From the NCBI RefSeq assembly GCF_900090235.1, contig NZ_LT607750.1, forward strand, positions 5,075,001 through 5,139,000: 64,000 nt of DNA, written 5' to 3'. The position numbers and the translations under genes were made by a program. Of this stretch, positions 1 through 7,845 are shown in pieces. Positions within the stretch are counted from its first letter, which is position 1, and each line of letters opens with the position of its first letter. Origin of the DNA: Micromonospora echinaurantiaca (GTDB lineage: Bacteria > Actinomycetota > Actinomycetes > Mycobacteriales > Micromonosporaceae). The notes under the pieces are model-generated. The model was not told the DNA's origin and did no database searches. It saw nothing but the letters and a program-made list of their open reading frames with translations.

Positions 1-260
1 CCGGCGCCCGACGCCGCCGCCGGCTGGCCGCGCTGGCGGTGGGCACCACCGCCCTCATCGTGTACGGGGTGGTCACCTTCTACGACTGGGGGGTCGCCCC
101 CGCGCGTACCGACTCGCCCGTGGAGTTCCTGGTCCGCAACACGTACGTGCTGCTCAGCCTGCTGCTGCTGGTCACGCTGCCGGTGCGACCCGGGGCACCC
201 GCGCGGGAGTCGGCGCCGGGCCGGGAGAAGTCGCATCAAATGGACGGACTTCCCGAGTAG
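1..260 (+). CDS. C-terminal fragment of a membrane protein (truncated at window edge)
   Basis: The reading frame is open from base 3 to a TAG at 258-260, and the start lies upstream of the window. The visible 85 or so residues hold an Arg-rich patch, then two hydrophobic stretches (around the TALIVYGVVTF and YVLLSLLLLVTLP segments) and a charged, probably cytosolic tail. This is the end of a polytopic membrane protein. I do not recognise the family from the tail. Start at 1 is a window artefact. Confidence 0.6.
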   Translation, partial: GARRRRRLAALAVGTTALIVYGVVTFYDWGVAPARTDSPVEFLVRNTYVLLSLLLLVTLPVRPGAPARESAPGREKSHQMDGLPE

Positions 261-330
261 CACCGTTCACCGCTAATCTGGTCACAACTACCTCAGACGA
301 CTCTCGGGTAGCACCGATCCCCCGGTGAGG

Positions 331-363
331 GCGGCCCTCCGCGTCGGCAGCGCGGAGGGCCGC
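331..363. terminator. Bidirectional hairpin between convergent genes
   Basis: Perfect 13-bp inverted repeat: arms 331-343 and 351-363 with a 7-nt loop. It lies between the + strand gene ending at 260 and the - strand gene ending at 410, so it can end transcripts from both sides. There is no T-tract, as is usual for high-GC actinomycetes. Confidence 0.6.
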
Positions 364-409
364 TCGCCGTCGTCACCCGGGCTGACGGACGCCGGCGGCG
401 CGCCGGCGC

Positions 410-1504
410 TCAGTCCGCGGTGTCGGGCCGGTCCGCCGGAGCGGCGGGGCCGGTCCGGTAGGCCACCTCGACCGGGCGGACCGTCTCCACCGGCCCGGTC
501 GGCGGCCAGGCCAGCGTCAGGGTCACCCCGCGCGGGCGCGGGGCCTCCGCCGTGCCGGGCCCGGCCAGGTCGGCCAGGGTGGACGGCCGGCGGGCGGGCA
601 CCGACCCGATTGCCGGCCGGGTGGCCCCGGCAGCGCCGACCGCCGCCAGTTGCCGCCCGCCGACCAGAGACCGGTCGGTGTCCCGGGTCGGCTGCGCGCC
701 CAGGCCGCTCAACGAACTCACCCCGAGCCGCCCGGCCAGCACCGGCACCTGGTCCGGCTCGACCACGAAGACCACCTCCCGGGGCCGGACCGGCCGCAGC
801 AGGAGCAGCAGCGCCAGCGTCACCAGCAGCACCCCGCCGGCCAGCAGGCCCGCCGTGGCCGGAGCGGTCCAGCCGGACCGCAGTTCGGCCCGCAGCCGCA
901 GCGTCAGGTCGGCCCGCCCGTCAGGATGCATCACCACCAGGCTCAACCGCCGGTCGGCCAACTCCTGCGGACTCCACTCCAGGGCGCCGATCCCCTCGCG
1001 TACCCAGAAGGAACGGCCGACCGGCGCCACGTCCGCGGCCGGCGCGACACCGGCGGCGGGCGCGACACCGGCCGCAGGCGCGGAGCCGGCGGGTGCGGGG
1101 TCGGCGGGCGCGGGGTCGGTGGCCGGGCCGGCGCGGTCCAGCCGGACCGGCAGCGGGCCCCGGGACAGCGCCACCCGGCGGACCGTGGCGTGCGGCACCG
1201 GGTCGAGCCAGCGCCGCACCTCGTCGGTGGGAGCCAGGCCGACGAAGGCCGGCCCGTCGGCGGTACGCGCCTCCAGCCGGAGCGTCGACCCGACCCGCGC
1301 GAACGGCGCCTCCGCGCGGAGCAGCGCGTCCACGTCCTGGACCACCACCGCGTGCCCGGCGGTCTGCACCGGCTCGAACCGGGCGGTGAACGCGCCGCCG
1401 GGGTCGGCGTGCCGAGCCAGCATCCAGAGCGCGCCACCGGCCAACAGCGCCGGAATCCCGAGGATCAACAGCACCGTTCCGAGCAGCGCCCGCACGACCC
1501 GCAT
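410..1504 (-). CDS. Conserved two-TM membrane protein, function unknown
   Basis: 364 residues. A hydrophobic N-terminal segment (residues about 5-30, LLILGIPALLAGGALWML) acts as a signal anchor. A long extracytoplasmic region follows, then a second TM segment near residues 215-240 (LLAGGVLLVTLALLLLLRP) and a cytosolic C-terminal tail rich in Pro and Arg. Around residues 133-160 there is a low-complexity Ala-Pro stretch built from short repeats (APAAGV), reflected in DNA repeats near 1030-1110. Start ATG at 1504. I do not recognise the family and see no catalytic motif. It could be a sensor or a cell-envelope protein. It is transcribed alone, convergent with the gene at the left edge. Confidence 0.6.
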   Translation of the reverse strand: MRVVRALLGTVLLILGIPALLAGGALWMLARHADPGGAFTARFEPVQTAGHAVVVQDVDALLRAEAPFARVGSTLRLEARTADGPAFVGLAPTDEVRRWLDPVPHATVRRVALSRGPLPVRLDRAGPATDPAPADPAPAGSAPAAGVAPAAGVAPAADVAPVGRSFWVREGIGALEWSPQELADRRLSLVVMHPDGRADLTLRLRAELRSGWTAPATAGLLAGGVLLVTLALLLLLRPVRPREVVFVVEPDQVPVLAGRLGVSSLSGLGAQPTRDTDRSLVGGRQLAAVGAAGATRPAIGSVPARRPSTLADLAGPGTAEAPRPRGVTLTLAWPPTGPVETVRPVEVAYRTGPAAPADRPDTAD

Positions 1505-1594
1505 CCGCTCCGTCCCCCTCCGTAGCCGAGTACCCGGCCGACCTTACCGACGTCGGCCTCTTGATCAGCGGATATCCACGGTCGAGGATCCGGA

Positions 1595-1628
1595 AAAGAC
1601 GTCGGCCCGCCGGATCACCGGCGGGCCG
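1595..1628 (-). terminator. Intrinsic terminator of the ycnI-copCD operon
   Basis: 11-bp GC-rich inverted repeat (arms 1603-1613 and 1618-1628, loop ATCA) just downstream of the ycnI stop. On the - strand it is followed by a CTTTTCC run, the classical form of a rho-independent terminator. Confidence 0.7.
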
Positions 1629-1645
1629 AGGCGTCGATTCGTGAC

Positions 1646-2374
1646 TCAAGCCGTCGGGTCCCGGCGGGTACGCGCGAACGCCAACCCGCCGAGCAGCAGG
1701 CCCGCCACGCCGGCGACCAGTCCGGCGATGCCGAGGCCGGTCGCCAGGCCCACGCCCTCGGCCTCGACCTCGTCGGCATCGTCGTCGTCCGCCGGGGCTC
1801 CGGCGGTGGGGCTGGCCGACGCGCCGGCCGCGGTGAGGGTGAGCACCGGCGCCGGGCTCTCCGGCTCCTCGGCACCGGGCGTCGGCTCCTCGATCCAGCG
1901 CTGCACGTTGCCGTCGGAGTAGGTCTGCAGCGTCTTGAAGACCATCCGGTCCACCTGCGGCAGCGGGCCCAGCGAGACCGGGAACTCCTGGAACTCGCCG
2001 GGCTTGACCCCCGCGTTCCCGGCGGCCGTCCAGGTCAGCTTCGACACCACCTCGCTGAGCTGGCTGCCGTGCACCTCCACCGGCGGGTCGACCTTGCGCT
2101 TCTCCACCGTCACCGTCCAGCCGGGCACCGGCATGGTCGACACCGAGCCGACCGGGGCGTTCTCCGGCAGCACCACCTCCACCTTGGTGGTCGACGCCGT
2201 GTCGCTCTCGTTCGGCACCCGGAACGCGATCCGGGCGTACCCGCCCTGCGCCGCGTCCTTCGGGTTGACCGTGACGTGGGCCGACGCGGGCGCCGCGAAG
2301 CCGAACACCGCGGTGGCGACGGCGCCGAGCGCCAGCGCGGCGACGGCAGTGAGGGAACGCCGGTGACGGGTCAT
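1646..2374 (-). CDS. ycnI: YcnI-family (DUF1775) copper-binding membrane protein
   Basis: 242 residues. A signal peptide (residues 1-32) ends in an ASA motif and leaves His33 at the mature N-terminus (His-Val-Thr-Val). This is the histidine brace position used for copper in YcnI-type proteins. The DUF1775 domain spans about 33-175, followed by an acidic linker and a C-terminal TM anchor (about 210-232, GLGIAGLVAGVAGLLLGGLAF) with a short basic tail. The frame is open further upstream, but the signal peptide fixes the start at ATG 2374. It is 14 bp downstream of the CopC-CopD fusion gene, so the two are probably one operon. Predicted role: extracytoplasmic copper handling with CopC. Family assignment is strong; the exact metal role is inferred. 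Confidence 0.88.
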   Translation of the reverse strand: MTRHRRSLTAVAALALGAVATAVFGFAAPASAHVTVNPKDAAQGGYARIAFRVPNESDTASTTKVEVVLPENAPVGSVSTMPVPGWTVTVEKRKVDPPVEVHGSQLSEVVSKLTWTAAGNAGVKPGEFQEFPVSLGPLPQVDRMVFKTLQTYSDGNVQRWIEEPTPGAEEPESPAPVLTLTAAGASASPTAGAPADDDDADEVEAEGVGLATGLGIAGLVAGVAGLLLGGLAFARTRRDPTA

Positions 2375-2388
2375 GAACGAGGACCTCT

Positions 2389-4044
2389 CTAACGGATCGG
2401 CACGGTGGCGGTCACCGTGGCCTGGTCGATGTCGGACGTACGGGCGGTGACGCGCAGCTGCCACTCCCCCGCCGCCGGCAGGTTCATCTCGCCGGTGGCG
2501 TGGTTGTCGGTCAGCGGCAACAGCGGAACCTCGATCGGTTCGATCCCGGCCGACGGCAGCGCGGCGGTGGCCTTCCACTCGACCACCGGCTGCGGCCGGT
2601 TGTCCGGCGTGTACGCGTAGAAGTGCACGGTGTTGTTGCCCCGTTCGGCCGGGTCGATCTCGATCTGCAGGGAGTAGAGGGAGCTGGACACGGTGGTGGA
2701 GAAGTAGCCGGCCTCGGAGCCGGCCACGTCGGTGGCGGCGGTGCGGGCCGGGGTGGTCTGCACCAGGGTCGCGGTCGCGCCGAGCACCACGGCGCTGACG
2801 GCCAGCTCCACCCAGACCGCCCGGCGCACCTGCCCCGGCCGCTCCACCCCGGTACGCCGGCGCACCAGCTGACGGGAGTACGCGGCCACGCCGATCACCA
2901 GCGCGAACAGCGCGATCTTGGCCAGCACCAGCCGGCCGTACGTGGTGTCCACCAGGGCGCTCGGGGTGGCCACCTCGATCAGCGCCTGGACGGTGCCGGC
3001 GAGCAGCAGCGCGGAGACCGCGAGCGCCGCCCAGCGGGACCAGATCGGCAGGATGGCGCCCAGCTCCCGCTCGTCGGCCCGGGGCAGCAGGAAGCCGGCG
3101 AGCATCACCAGCCCGCCCAGCCAGACCGCCATGCTGCCCAGGTGCACCGCGTCGACGACCACCGAGACCGCCGGCGCCGGCGAGGCCGCCGGGTGCCCGG
3201 CCACCGGCCAGGTCAGCAGCGCGGCCCCGCCCAGCACGCCCAGGATGACCAGGTCGGCCCGGCCGACCGGCCCGGCCAGCAGCGGGCGGAGCAGGAACGC
3301 CGCCGCGGCCAGCAGCCCCAACCGGACCAGGTGCGCGGCGCCGAAGGCGCTGCCCAGCACCACGCTCAACCCCTCCCCGGTCACCTCGAAGAGCCCACCG
3401 CCGGCGGTGTACGGCACCTGGAGCAGCAGGGTCGCCACGGTGGAGAGCGTCACCAGGCCGAGGCCGACCCAGGCCAGCCGGGCCGGACCGCGCCGGGGCA
3501 GCCGCCGCGGCCAGAGCGCGGCGAGCACCAGCGCCGGGCCGACGAGCAGCAGCAGCCCGACGTAGCCGACGTACTTGGCGACCTTGACCGCGACGCCGAC
3601 CACCGGGTCGGCGCGGCTGTCGTCGCCGGTGTCGACCGGGGGCGCCGAGGGCGCGCCGACCGAGTAGGTGAACGCCCCGGAGACCGGGTGGCTGTCGGCG
3701 GAGATCACCCGGAAGCTGACCAGGTAGGTGCCCCGCCCGCCGGCCGGGTCCACCGGGATGGTCACCACCGAGCCTTCGAAGGTCGGCTCACCCCGGTCGG
3801 CGCGGTCGCCGTCCGGGGCGATCACCCGGATCTTGCCGGGCACCTTGCGTACCGACTCGCTGAACGTCAGCACCACCTCGGCCGGCGCGCTCGGCACCAC
3901 CGAGGAGGAGACCGGGCTGCTGCTCACCAGCACCGCGTGGGCGCTGGCCGGGCCGGCCGGGGCGATCAGCAGGGCGACGACGGTGACCAGCAGGCCGGCG
4001 GTGGCGGTCAATCGGGCGGACCAACGGCGGATGGCGGCAGTCAT
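2389..4044 (-). CDS. CopC-CopD fusion copper import/resistance protein
   Basis: 551 residues. Sec signal to about residue 35, then a CopC domain (about 36-130) starting with the copper-ligand His36 (AHAVLVSSSP) and containing the conserved DSHPVSGA motif with His119. A CopD membrane domain follows (about 150-430, around eight TM helices). The end is an extracytoplasmic beta-rich domain of about 110 residues resembling FixH/YtkA-like modules. CopC binds periplasmic copper and CopD is the proposed membrane conduit; fusion of the two is common in actinobacteria. ATG 4044 is preferred over 4053 because the nearest GGCGAG ribosome site is better spaced. It is upstream of ycnI in the same operon and downstream of the anti-sigma gene. 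Confidence 0.88.
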   Translation of the reverse strand: MTAAIRRWSARLTATAGLLVTVVALLIAPAGPASAHAVLVSSSPVSSSVVPSAPAEVVLTFSESVRKVPGKIRVIAPDGDRADRGEPTFEGSVVTIPVDPAGGRGTYLVSFRVISADSHPVSGAFTYSVGAPSAPPVDTGDDSRADPVVGVAVKVAKYVGYVGLLLLVGPALVLAALWPRRLPRRGPARLAWVGLGLVTLSTVATLLLQVPYTAGGGLFEVTGEGLSVVLGSAFGAAHLVRLGLLAAAAFLLRPLLAGPVGRADLVILGVLGGAALLTWPVAGHPAASPAPAVSVVVDAVHLGSMAVWLGGLVMLAGFLLPRADERELGAILPIWSRWAALAVSALLLAGTVQALIEVATPSALVDTTYGRLVLAKIALFALVIGVAAYSRQLVRRRTGVERPGQVRRAVWVELAVSAVVLGATATLVQTTPARTAATDVAGSEAGYFSTTVSSSLYSLQIEIDPAERGNNTVHFYAYTPDNRPQPVVEWKATAALPSAGIEPIEVPLLPLTDNHATGEMNLPAAGEWQLRVTARTSDIDQATVTATVPIR

Positions 4045-4070
4045 GCCGATCATGCTCGCCGACGATGGCC

Positions 4071-4130
4071 CACCGCGGCGACCCGGCGTCACCCGCGCCC
4101 CACCGCGGCGACCCGGCGTCATCCGCGCCC
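4071..4130. repeat. Tandem 30-bp direct duplication
   Basis: Two adjacent 30-bp units (4071-4100, 4101-4130) differ at one base (C/T at 4091 versus 4121). The anti-sigma stop codon (TCA on the + strand, 4119-4121) lies in the second unit; the first unit carries the matching TCA at 4089-4091. This is a recent slippage or duplication event at the 3' end of that gene and in the leader of the CopC-CopD gene. Confidence 0.85.
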
Positions 4131-4763
4131 CGCCGCGACCGCCGCCGACAACGGCCGGTCCGGCTCGCCGCTGACCCGGCCGAGCGCCCAGAGCAGGCCC
4201 GCCTGGACCACGGCGGCCAGGTGGCCGACCTCGTGCACCAGGGCCGTGGTGGAGTTGGCGATGTCCACCGCGCTGGTGCCGGCCAGGCAGACCGCCAGCA
4301 CCAGGGCCACCGGCACGAACGCGCGGGCCCGCTCGGGCCGCCAGGCGGCCAGTGCGAAGCCGACCGCGAGCGCCACGTCGAACGACGCCATCTCCCGGCT
4401 GGTGTGCGAATCCACCGACACCCCGAGCCCGGCGAGCAGGATCGGCAGCGCGATGGCCAGCTGGGCGACCGCGGCCACCGCGACCGCCACCCGCAGCAGC
4501 TGCCGGCGGGCCCGCGCCGCTGCCGCCGCCGTCCGCCCGGCGGCCTGCGGGTCGGCGGCGACCGCCGCCAGCACCGAGGCGGTCAGATCCGGTACGGCCA
4601 CCGCCTGCACGCGTACCAGCCGGGTCACCCGCTCGGCCCGGGCCAGCCAGTCCCGGCAGCCCGGGCAGCCCTCGGTGTGCGCGTCCAGCGCCGCCGGCGC
4701 CGTCCGCGGATCCTCGCCGTCCAGCCGCGCCGACAGCGCCGCGCGTACGTCGTCGCATGTCAT
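4119..4763 (-). CDS. zf-HC2 membrane anti-sigma factor, probable SigC partner
   Basis: 214 residues. The N-terminal zf-HC2 zinc-finger region (about 1-50) contains the His-x3-Cys-x2-Cys signature (HTEGCPGC), the hallmark of anti-sigma domains of the ZAS type. Behind it are four to five TM segments (LLRVAVAVAAVAQLAIALPI and later helices) and a short tail. It is divergent from the SigC gene, with 107 bp between the start codons, as expected for a cognate anti-sigma factor. The start ATG 4763 keeps the zinc motif at its normal place; the longer open frame (to 4847) runs through the promoter. A perfect ECF-type promoter lies directly upstream, so it is probably expressed under SigC control. That SigC is the partner is inferred from position. 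Confidence 0.8.
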   Translation of the reverse strand: MTCDDVRAALSARLDGEDPRTAPAALDAHTEGCPGCRDWLARAERVTRLVRVQAVAVPDLTASVLAAVAADPQAAGRTAAAAARARRQLLRVAVAVAAVAQLAIALPILLAGLGVSVDSHTSREMASFDVALAVGFALAAWRPERARAFVPVALVLAVCLAGTSAVDIANSTTALVHEVGHLAAVVQAGLLWALGRVSGEPDRPLSAAVAAGRG

Positions 4764-4772
4764 GAGCGGGTA

Positions 4773-4799
4773 GTCGGCCCGGGACCGGGAAAAGTTCCC
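4773..4799 (-). promoter_or_regulatory. ECF-sigma promoter of the anti-sigma gene
   Basis: On the - strand a -35 element GGGAAC (4799-4794) is followed by a 17-bp spacer and a -10 element CGAC (4776-4773). The ATG starts 10 bp downstream, so the transcript has little or no leader. The same elements with the same spacing occur at 5465-5491. Confidence 0.65.
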
Positions 4800-4856
4800 G
4801 GCGTGGCGCAGGACATGGAAGGGCCGAACGACCCTCTCGCCCGGCACGGCGCCGCG

Positions 4857-4862
4857 TAACCT
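4857..4862 (+). promoter_or_regulatory. Possible -10 box of leaderless sigC
   Basis: TAACCT lies 8 bp before the GTG start at 4871, the distance expected for a leaderless mRNA. No convincing -35 element is seen. Confidence 0.35.
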
Positions 4863-4870
4863 GGTCTGTC

Positions 4871-5461
4871 GTGATCCCCGCCCCGCGCGACGCCACCGCC
4901 GCCGGTCCGGCCGACCCGGCCGGTGCCGCCGGGCGGGAGTCGGCGACCGGCTGGGCGCTCGCCGCCCGCGACGGTGATCCGGTGGCCCAGGCCGCGTTCG
5001 TCCGGCTCACCCAGGCCGAGGTGTGGCGCTTCGCCGCCGCCCTGGTCGACCCGGACAGCGCGGACGACCTCACCCAGGAGACGTACCTGCGGGCGTTCCG
5101 GGCGCTGCCGTCGTTCGAGGGTCGCTCCAGCGCCCGCACCTGGCTGCTCGGCATCGCCCGCCGCACCTGCGCCGACCACCTGCGCGCCGTGGTACGCCGG
5201 CGGCGCCTCGACGAACGGCTGGCCAGCCACGCCTGGACCGACCGGCCGCACCCGGACCCGGCCGGCCACCTCGGCGCCGCCGATCTGGTCCGCCGGCTGC
5301 CCGCCGAGCGGCGCGGCGCGTTCGTGCTCACCCAGTTGCTCGGCCTGTCGTACGCCGAGGCCGCCGTGGTGGAAGGGGTCCCGGTGGGCACCATCCGCTC
5401 CCGGGTCGCCCGGGCCCGCGCCGACCTGGTCGAGGCGGTCGGCGACGCCCTCGCCGGGTGA
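4871..5461 (+). CDS. sigC: ECF RNA polymerase sigma factor SigC
   Basis: 196 residues, GTG start. Region 2 (about 35-105) carries WRFAAALVDPDSADDLTQET and the SSARTWLLGIAR segment. Region 4 (about 135-190) carries LTQLLGLSYAEAA and VPVGTIRSRVARAR, the -35-recognition helix-turn-helix. Both segments match M. tuberculosis SigC closely from memory, more than other ECF factors. In mycobacteria SigC has been linked to copper acquisition genes, which fits the CopC-CopD and YcnI genes next door. Unlike the mycobacterial gene it has a divergent zf-HC2 gene beside it. It is followed after 32 bp by the MauE-like gene, which has its own copy of the putative SigC promoter. Confidence 0.85.
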   Translation: MIPAPRDATAAGPADPAGAAGRESATGWALAARDGDPVAQAAFVRLTQAEVWRFAAALVDPDSADDLTQETYLRAFRALPSFEGRSSARTWLLGIARRTCADHLRAVVRRRRLDERLASHAWTDRPHPDPAGHLGAADLVRRLPAERRGAFVLTQLLGLSYAEAAVVEGVPVGTIRSRVARARADLVEAVGDALAG

Positions 5462-5464
5462 TCC

Positions 5465-5491
5465 GGGAACTTCCACCGGAGCCGGAACGAC
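5465..5491 (+). promoter_or_regulatory. ECF-sigma promoter of the MauE/DsbA operon
   Basis: GGGAAC (5465-5470), 17-bp spacer, CGAC (5488-5491). It is identical in elements and spacing to the site before the anti-sigma gene; both also continue TT after the -35. Transcription would start at or just inside the annotated ATG (5494), so GTG 5500 is a possible leaderless start. Confidence 0.6.
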
Positions 5492-5493
5492 CA

Positions 5494-6018
5494 ATGACCG
5501 TGACCGCACCGAGCATCCGGGCCGCCCGCTGGCCCGCCATCCGGCCCTGGCTCGGCATCGCCGCGCGGCTGGGCCTGGCCGCCGTCTGGCTGCTCGCCGG
5601 CGGTTCCAAGATCGACGACCTGGCCGCCTCCGGCCGCGCCGTGCACGCCTACCAACTCCTGCCGTACGACGTGGCGACCGTGGTCGGTGCCGCGCTGCCG
5701 TTCGTGGAGCTGGCGCTGGGCGTACTGCTGCTGCTCGGGTTGGCCACCCGACTCGCCGCCGGGGTCTCCGCGGCGCTGCTGGTGGTCTTCATCGCCGGCA
5801 TCGCCTCGGCCTGGAGCCGGGGCCTGGCGATCGACTGCGGCTGCTTCGGCAGCGGCGGGCAACTCGCCCCGGGCCAGGCGCCGAGCTACCTCCCGGAGAT
5901 CCTCCGGGACCTGGGATTCCTGGCACTCGCCGGATTCCTGCTGATCTGGCCCCGCACGCCCGTCTCGGTCGACGGCTGGCTGACGGGCGACGCACCCGTG
6001 GAGGACGAGGATGAGTAG
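5494..6018 (+). CDS. MauE/DoxX-like redox membrane protein
   Basis: 174 residues with four predicted TM helices (about 20-37, 62-84, 88-106, 140-160). Between helices three and four is a Cys-Gly-Cys motif (C115, C117, in DCGCFGSG), typical of MauE/DoxX-type proteins that pass electrons to or from thioredoxin-fold partners. The next gene, overlapping by 8 bp, encodes exactly such a partner with a CPAC active site. Together they look like a disulfide-forming or thiol-reducing pair acting outside the membrane. The start is taken at ATG 5494; GTG 5500 is possible given the promoter position. Confidence 0.78.
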   Translation: MTVTAPSIRAARWPAIRPWLGIAARLGLAAVWLLAGGSKIDDLAASGRAVHAYQLLPYDVATVVGAALPFVELALGVLLLLGLATRLAAGVSAALLVVFIAGIASAWSRGLAIDCGCFGSGGQLAPGQAPSYLPEILRDLGFLALAGFLLIWPRTPVSVDGWLTGDAPVEDEDE

Positions 6019-6727
6019 TCGCAAGGCGCAGAAGGGTTCGGCCCGGGTGGTCCGCGAACAGCTCGCCCGGGAGCGGCGGCGCAAGCGGACGCTCTGGGTG
6101 TCGATCGGCGCCGTGCTGGTGCTGGTCGTCGCCGGCCTGATCGGCTGGAGCGTCTACTCCAGCCAGCAGGCCGACGAGTTCACCGCCCCGCCCGGCGCCA
6201 ACGAGCCCGGCACCGGCGTCGTGCTCGGCAGCGGACCGGTCACCATCGACCTCTACGAGGACTACCTCTGCCCGGCCTGCAAGCAGTTCCAGCAGGTCAG
6301 CGGCGACACGATCGACCAGCTGGTCAGCGAGGGCAAGGCCAAGGTGGTCTTCCACCCGGTGGCCTACCTGAACCGCTTCTCCACCACCGACTACTCCACC
6401 CGGTCGTCGGCCGCCTCCGGCTGCGCGGCGGAGGGTGGCAAGTTCAAGGAGTTCACCGACGTGCTCTTCGAGCGGCAGCCGCCGGAGGGCGGCGCCGGCC
6501 TCAGCGACGACGAGTTGATCGACATCGGGGCGGGCGTCGGGTTGAACCGGGACGACTTCGGCTCCTGCGTGCGGGACGGCACGTACGAGCCGTGGACCGA
6601 GCACGTCACCGAGGAGGCCAGCAAGGCGAACGTCACCGGCACCCCGACCATCCTGGTCGACGGCAAGCCGGTCGCCGACCGCAGCCCGGAGGGGATCAGG
6701 GCGGCCGTGGAGGCGGCCGGGAAGTGA
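6011..6727 (+). CDS. DsbA-like membrane-anchored thiol oxidoreductase
   Basis: 238 residues. A basic cytosolic N-terminus (1-26) precedes one TM helix (about 28-50). The extracytoplasmic thioredoxin-4/DsbA fold (about 65-236) has the redox pair Cys87-Pro-Ala-Cys90 after a beta strand (VTIDLYEDYLCPAC) and the cis-Pro loop GTPTILVDG near residue 213. Family role: oxidation or isomerisation of disulfides in exported proteins. It overlaps the MauE-like gene by 8 bp and the next gene by 4 bp, so the three are translationally coupled. With CopC-CopD nearby it may serve cuproprotein or cytochrome maturation; that is inference. Confidence 0.85.
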   Translation: MSSRKAQKGSARVVREQLARERRRKRTLWVSIGAVLVLVVAGLIGWSVYSSQQADEFTAPPGANEPGTGVVLGSGPVTIDLYEDYLCPACKQFQQVSGDTIDQLVSEGKAKVVFHPVAYLNRFSTTDYSTRSSAASGCAAEGGKFKEFTDVLFERQPPEGGAGLSDDELIDIGAGVGLNRDDFGSCVRDGTYEPWTEHVTEEASKANVTGTPTILVDGKPVADRSPEGIRAAVEAAGK

Positions 6728-7815
6728 TCCGCGTCCTGCTGACCCGCGCCGGGCTGGTGCTCGCCGGGGCGCTCACCGCCACGCTCGCCACCGCCGCGCC
6801 GGCCGCCGCGCACGGCGCGGACGCCCCGGACGGGACCGACTACCGCACCGCGATCACGTCGGTCACCCCGGCCCGGCCGGGGCTGAGCGTACGGGTGGTG
6901 GAGGCGGGCGCCCGGCTGCAGCTGACCAACACCGGCGACGCCGCGGTGGAGGTGCTCGGCTACTCCGGCGAGCCCTACCTGCGGGTCGGCCCGGACGGGG
7001 TGTACGAGAACCTGCGCTCCCCGGCGACGTACCTGAACCGGACCCTCGCCGGCGACACGAAGCTGCCGGCCGAGGCCGACCCGGCCGCCGCGCCGGACTG
7101 GCGGCGGGTCGACGACTCGGCGACGGTGCGCTGGCACGACCAGCGGGCGCTGTGGCGCGAGTCGGCGCCGCCGCCGCAGGTGCGGGCCGCCCCCGACCGG
7201 GAGCACCGGGTGCGGGACTGGGTGGTGCCGCTGCGCGCCGGCGGCGAGCCGGCGGAGATCCGCGGCACCCTCGACTGGGTGCCGCCGCCGGACGCGTACC
7301 CCTGGTGGGCGGCGGCCGTCGTCGGGCTGCTCGCGGTGGGCGCGCTCGGGCTGCTCCCGGCCCGGTCCGCGGCCGGCGGGCGGGCGCTGGCCGGGCTCGG
7401 TGCGCTGCTGGTCGCCGGCGGGCTGGCCGCCGTCGTGTTCACCGTGGGCCGTGAGGTCGACGCCGGGGCCCGGGGCGTCGGCGGGCTGCTCACCGGCCTG
7501 CTCGCCGGGCAGGTGTGGGCGTTGCTCACCGGGCTCGGCGCGATCGCCGCCGGGGTCTACGCGCTGGCCCGCCGGCCGGCCGCCGAGTTCGCGCTGGCGC
7601 TGGCCGGCGCCTGCCTGGCGCTCTTCGCCGGGGTGGCCAACGCGGCGGTCTTCGCCCGCGCCGTCGCCCCCGTGCCCTGGCCGGGCACCACGGCCCGGCT
7701 CCTGGTCGCCCTGGTCCTCGTCGCCGGCGCCGGCGCCGCCGCGGCCGGCGCCCTCCGCCTGCACGCCGCCTCCCGCCAGCCCACCCCGACCACCGCCCCC
7801 ACCCCCCACCCCTGA
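6724..7815 (+). CDS. Secreted/membrane protein of the MauE-DsbA operon, unknown function
   Basis: 363 residues from GTG 6724, which overlaps the TGA of the DsbA-like gene. A signal peptide (about 1-30, ending APAAAHG) is followed by an extracytoplasmic beta-rich domain of about 160 residues. It has the pattern VRVVEAGARLQLTNTGD then LGYSGEPYLRV. Five or six TM helices follow (about 197-345), then a Pro/Thr-rich tail. A His follows the signal cleavage site (AAHGAD), as in CopC and YcnI, but I cannot show that it binds metal. I do not recognise a named family. Its place at the end of a probable SigC-driven redox operon suggests an envelope or metal-related role. Confidence 0.65.
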   Translation: MIRVLLTRAGLVLAGALTATLATAAPAAAHGADAPDGTDYRTAITSVTPARPGLSVRVVEAGARLQLTNTGDAAVEVLGYSGEPYLRVGPDGVYENLRSPATYLNRTLAGDTKLPAEADPAAAPDWRRVDDSATVRWHDQRALWRESAPPPQVRAAPDREHRVRDWVVPLRAGGEPAEIRGTLDWVPPPDAYPWWAAAVVGLLAVGALGLLPARSAAGGRALAGLGALLVAGGLAAVVFTVGREVDAGARGVGGLLTGLLAGQVWALLTGLGAIAAGVYALARRPAAEFALALAGACLALFAGVANAAVFARAVAPVPWPGTTARLLVALVLVAGAGAAAAGALRLHAASRQPTPTTAPTPHP

Positions 7816-7845
7816 CAGATCCCCCCGCGCCGCCCCTTACCTCGT

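Noticed and set aside
4071..4130. CRISPR-like direct repeat
   Set aside because: Only two units, adjacent with no spacers. A simple tandem duplication.
2389..6084. A 1231-codon open frame on the - strand covering the CopC-CopD and anti-sigma genes and sigC
   Set aside because: High GC leaves long frames open by chance. Only the part 2389-4044 has protein-family motifs; the rest runs antisense to sigC or through another frame of the anti-sigma gene.
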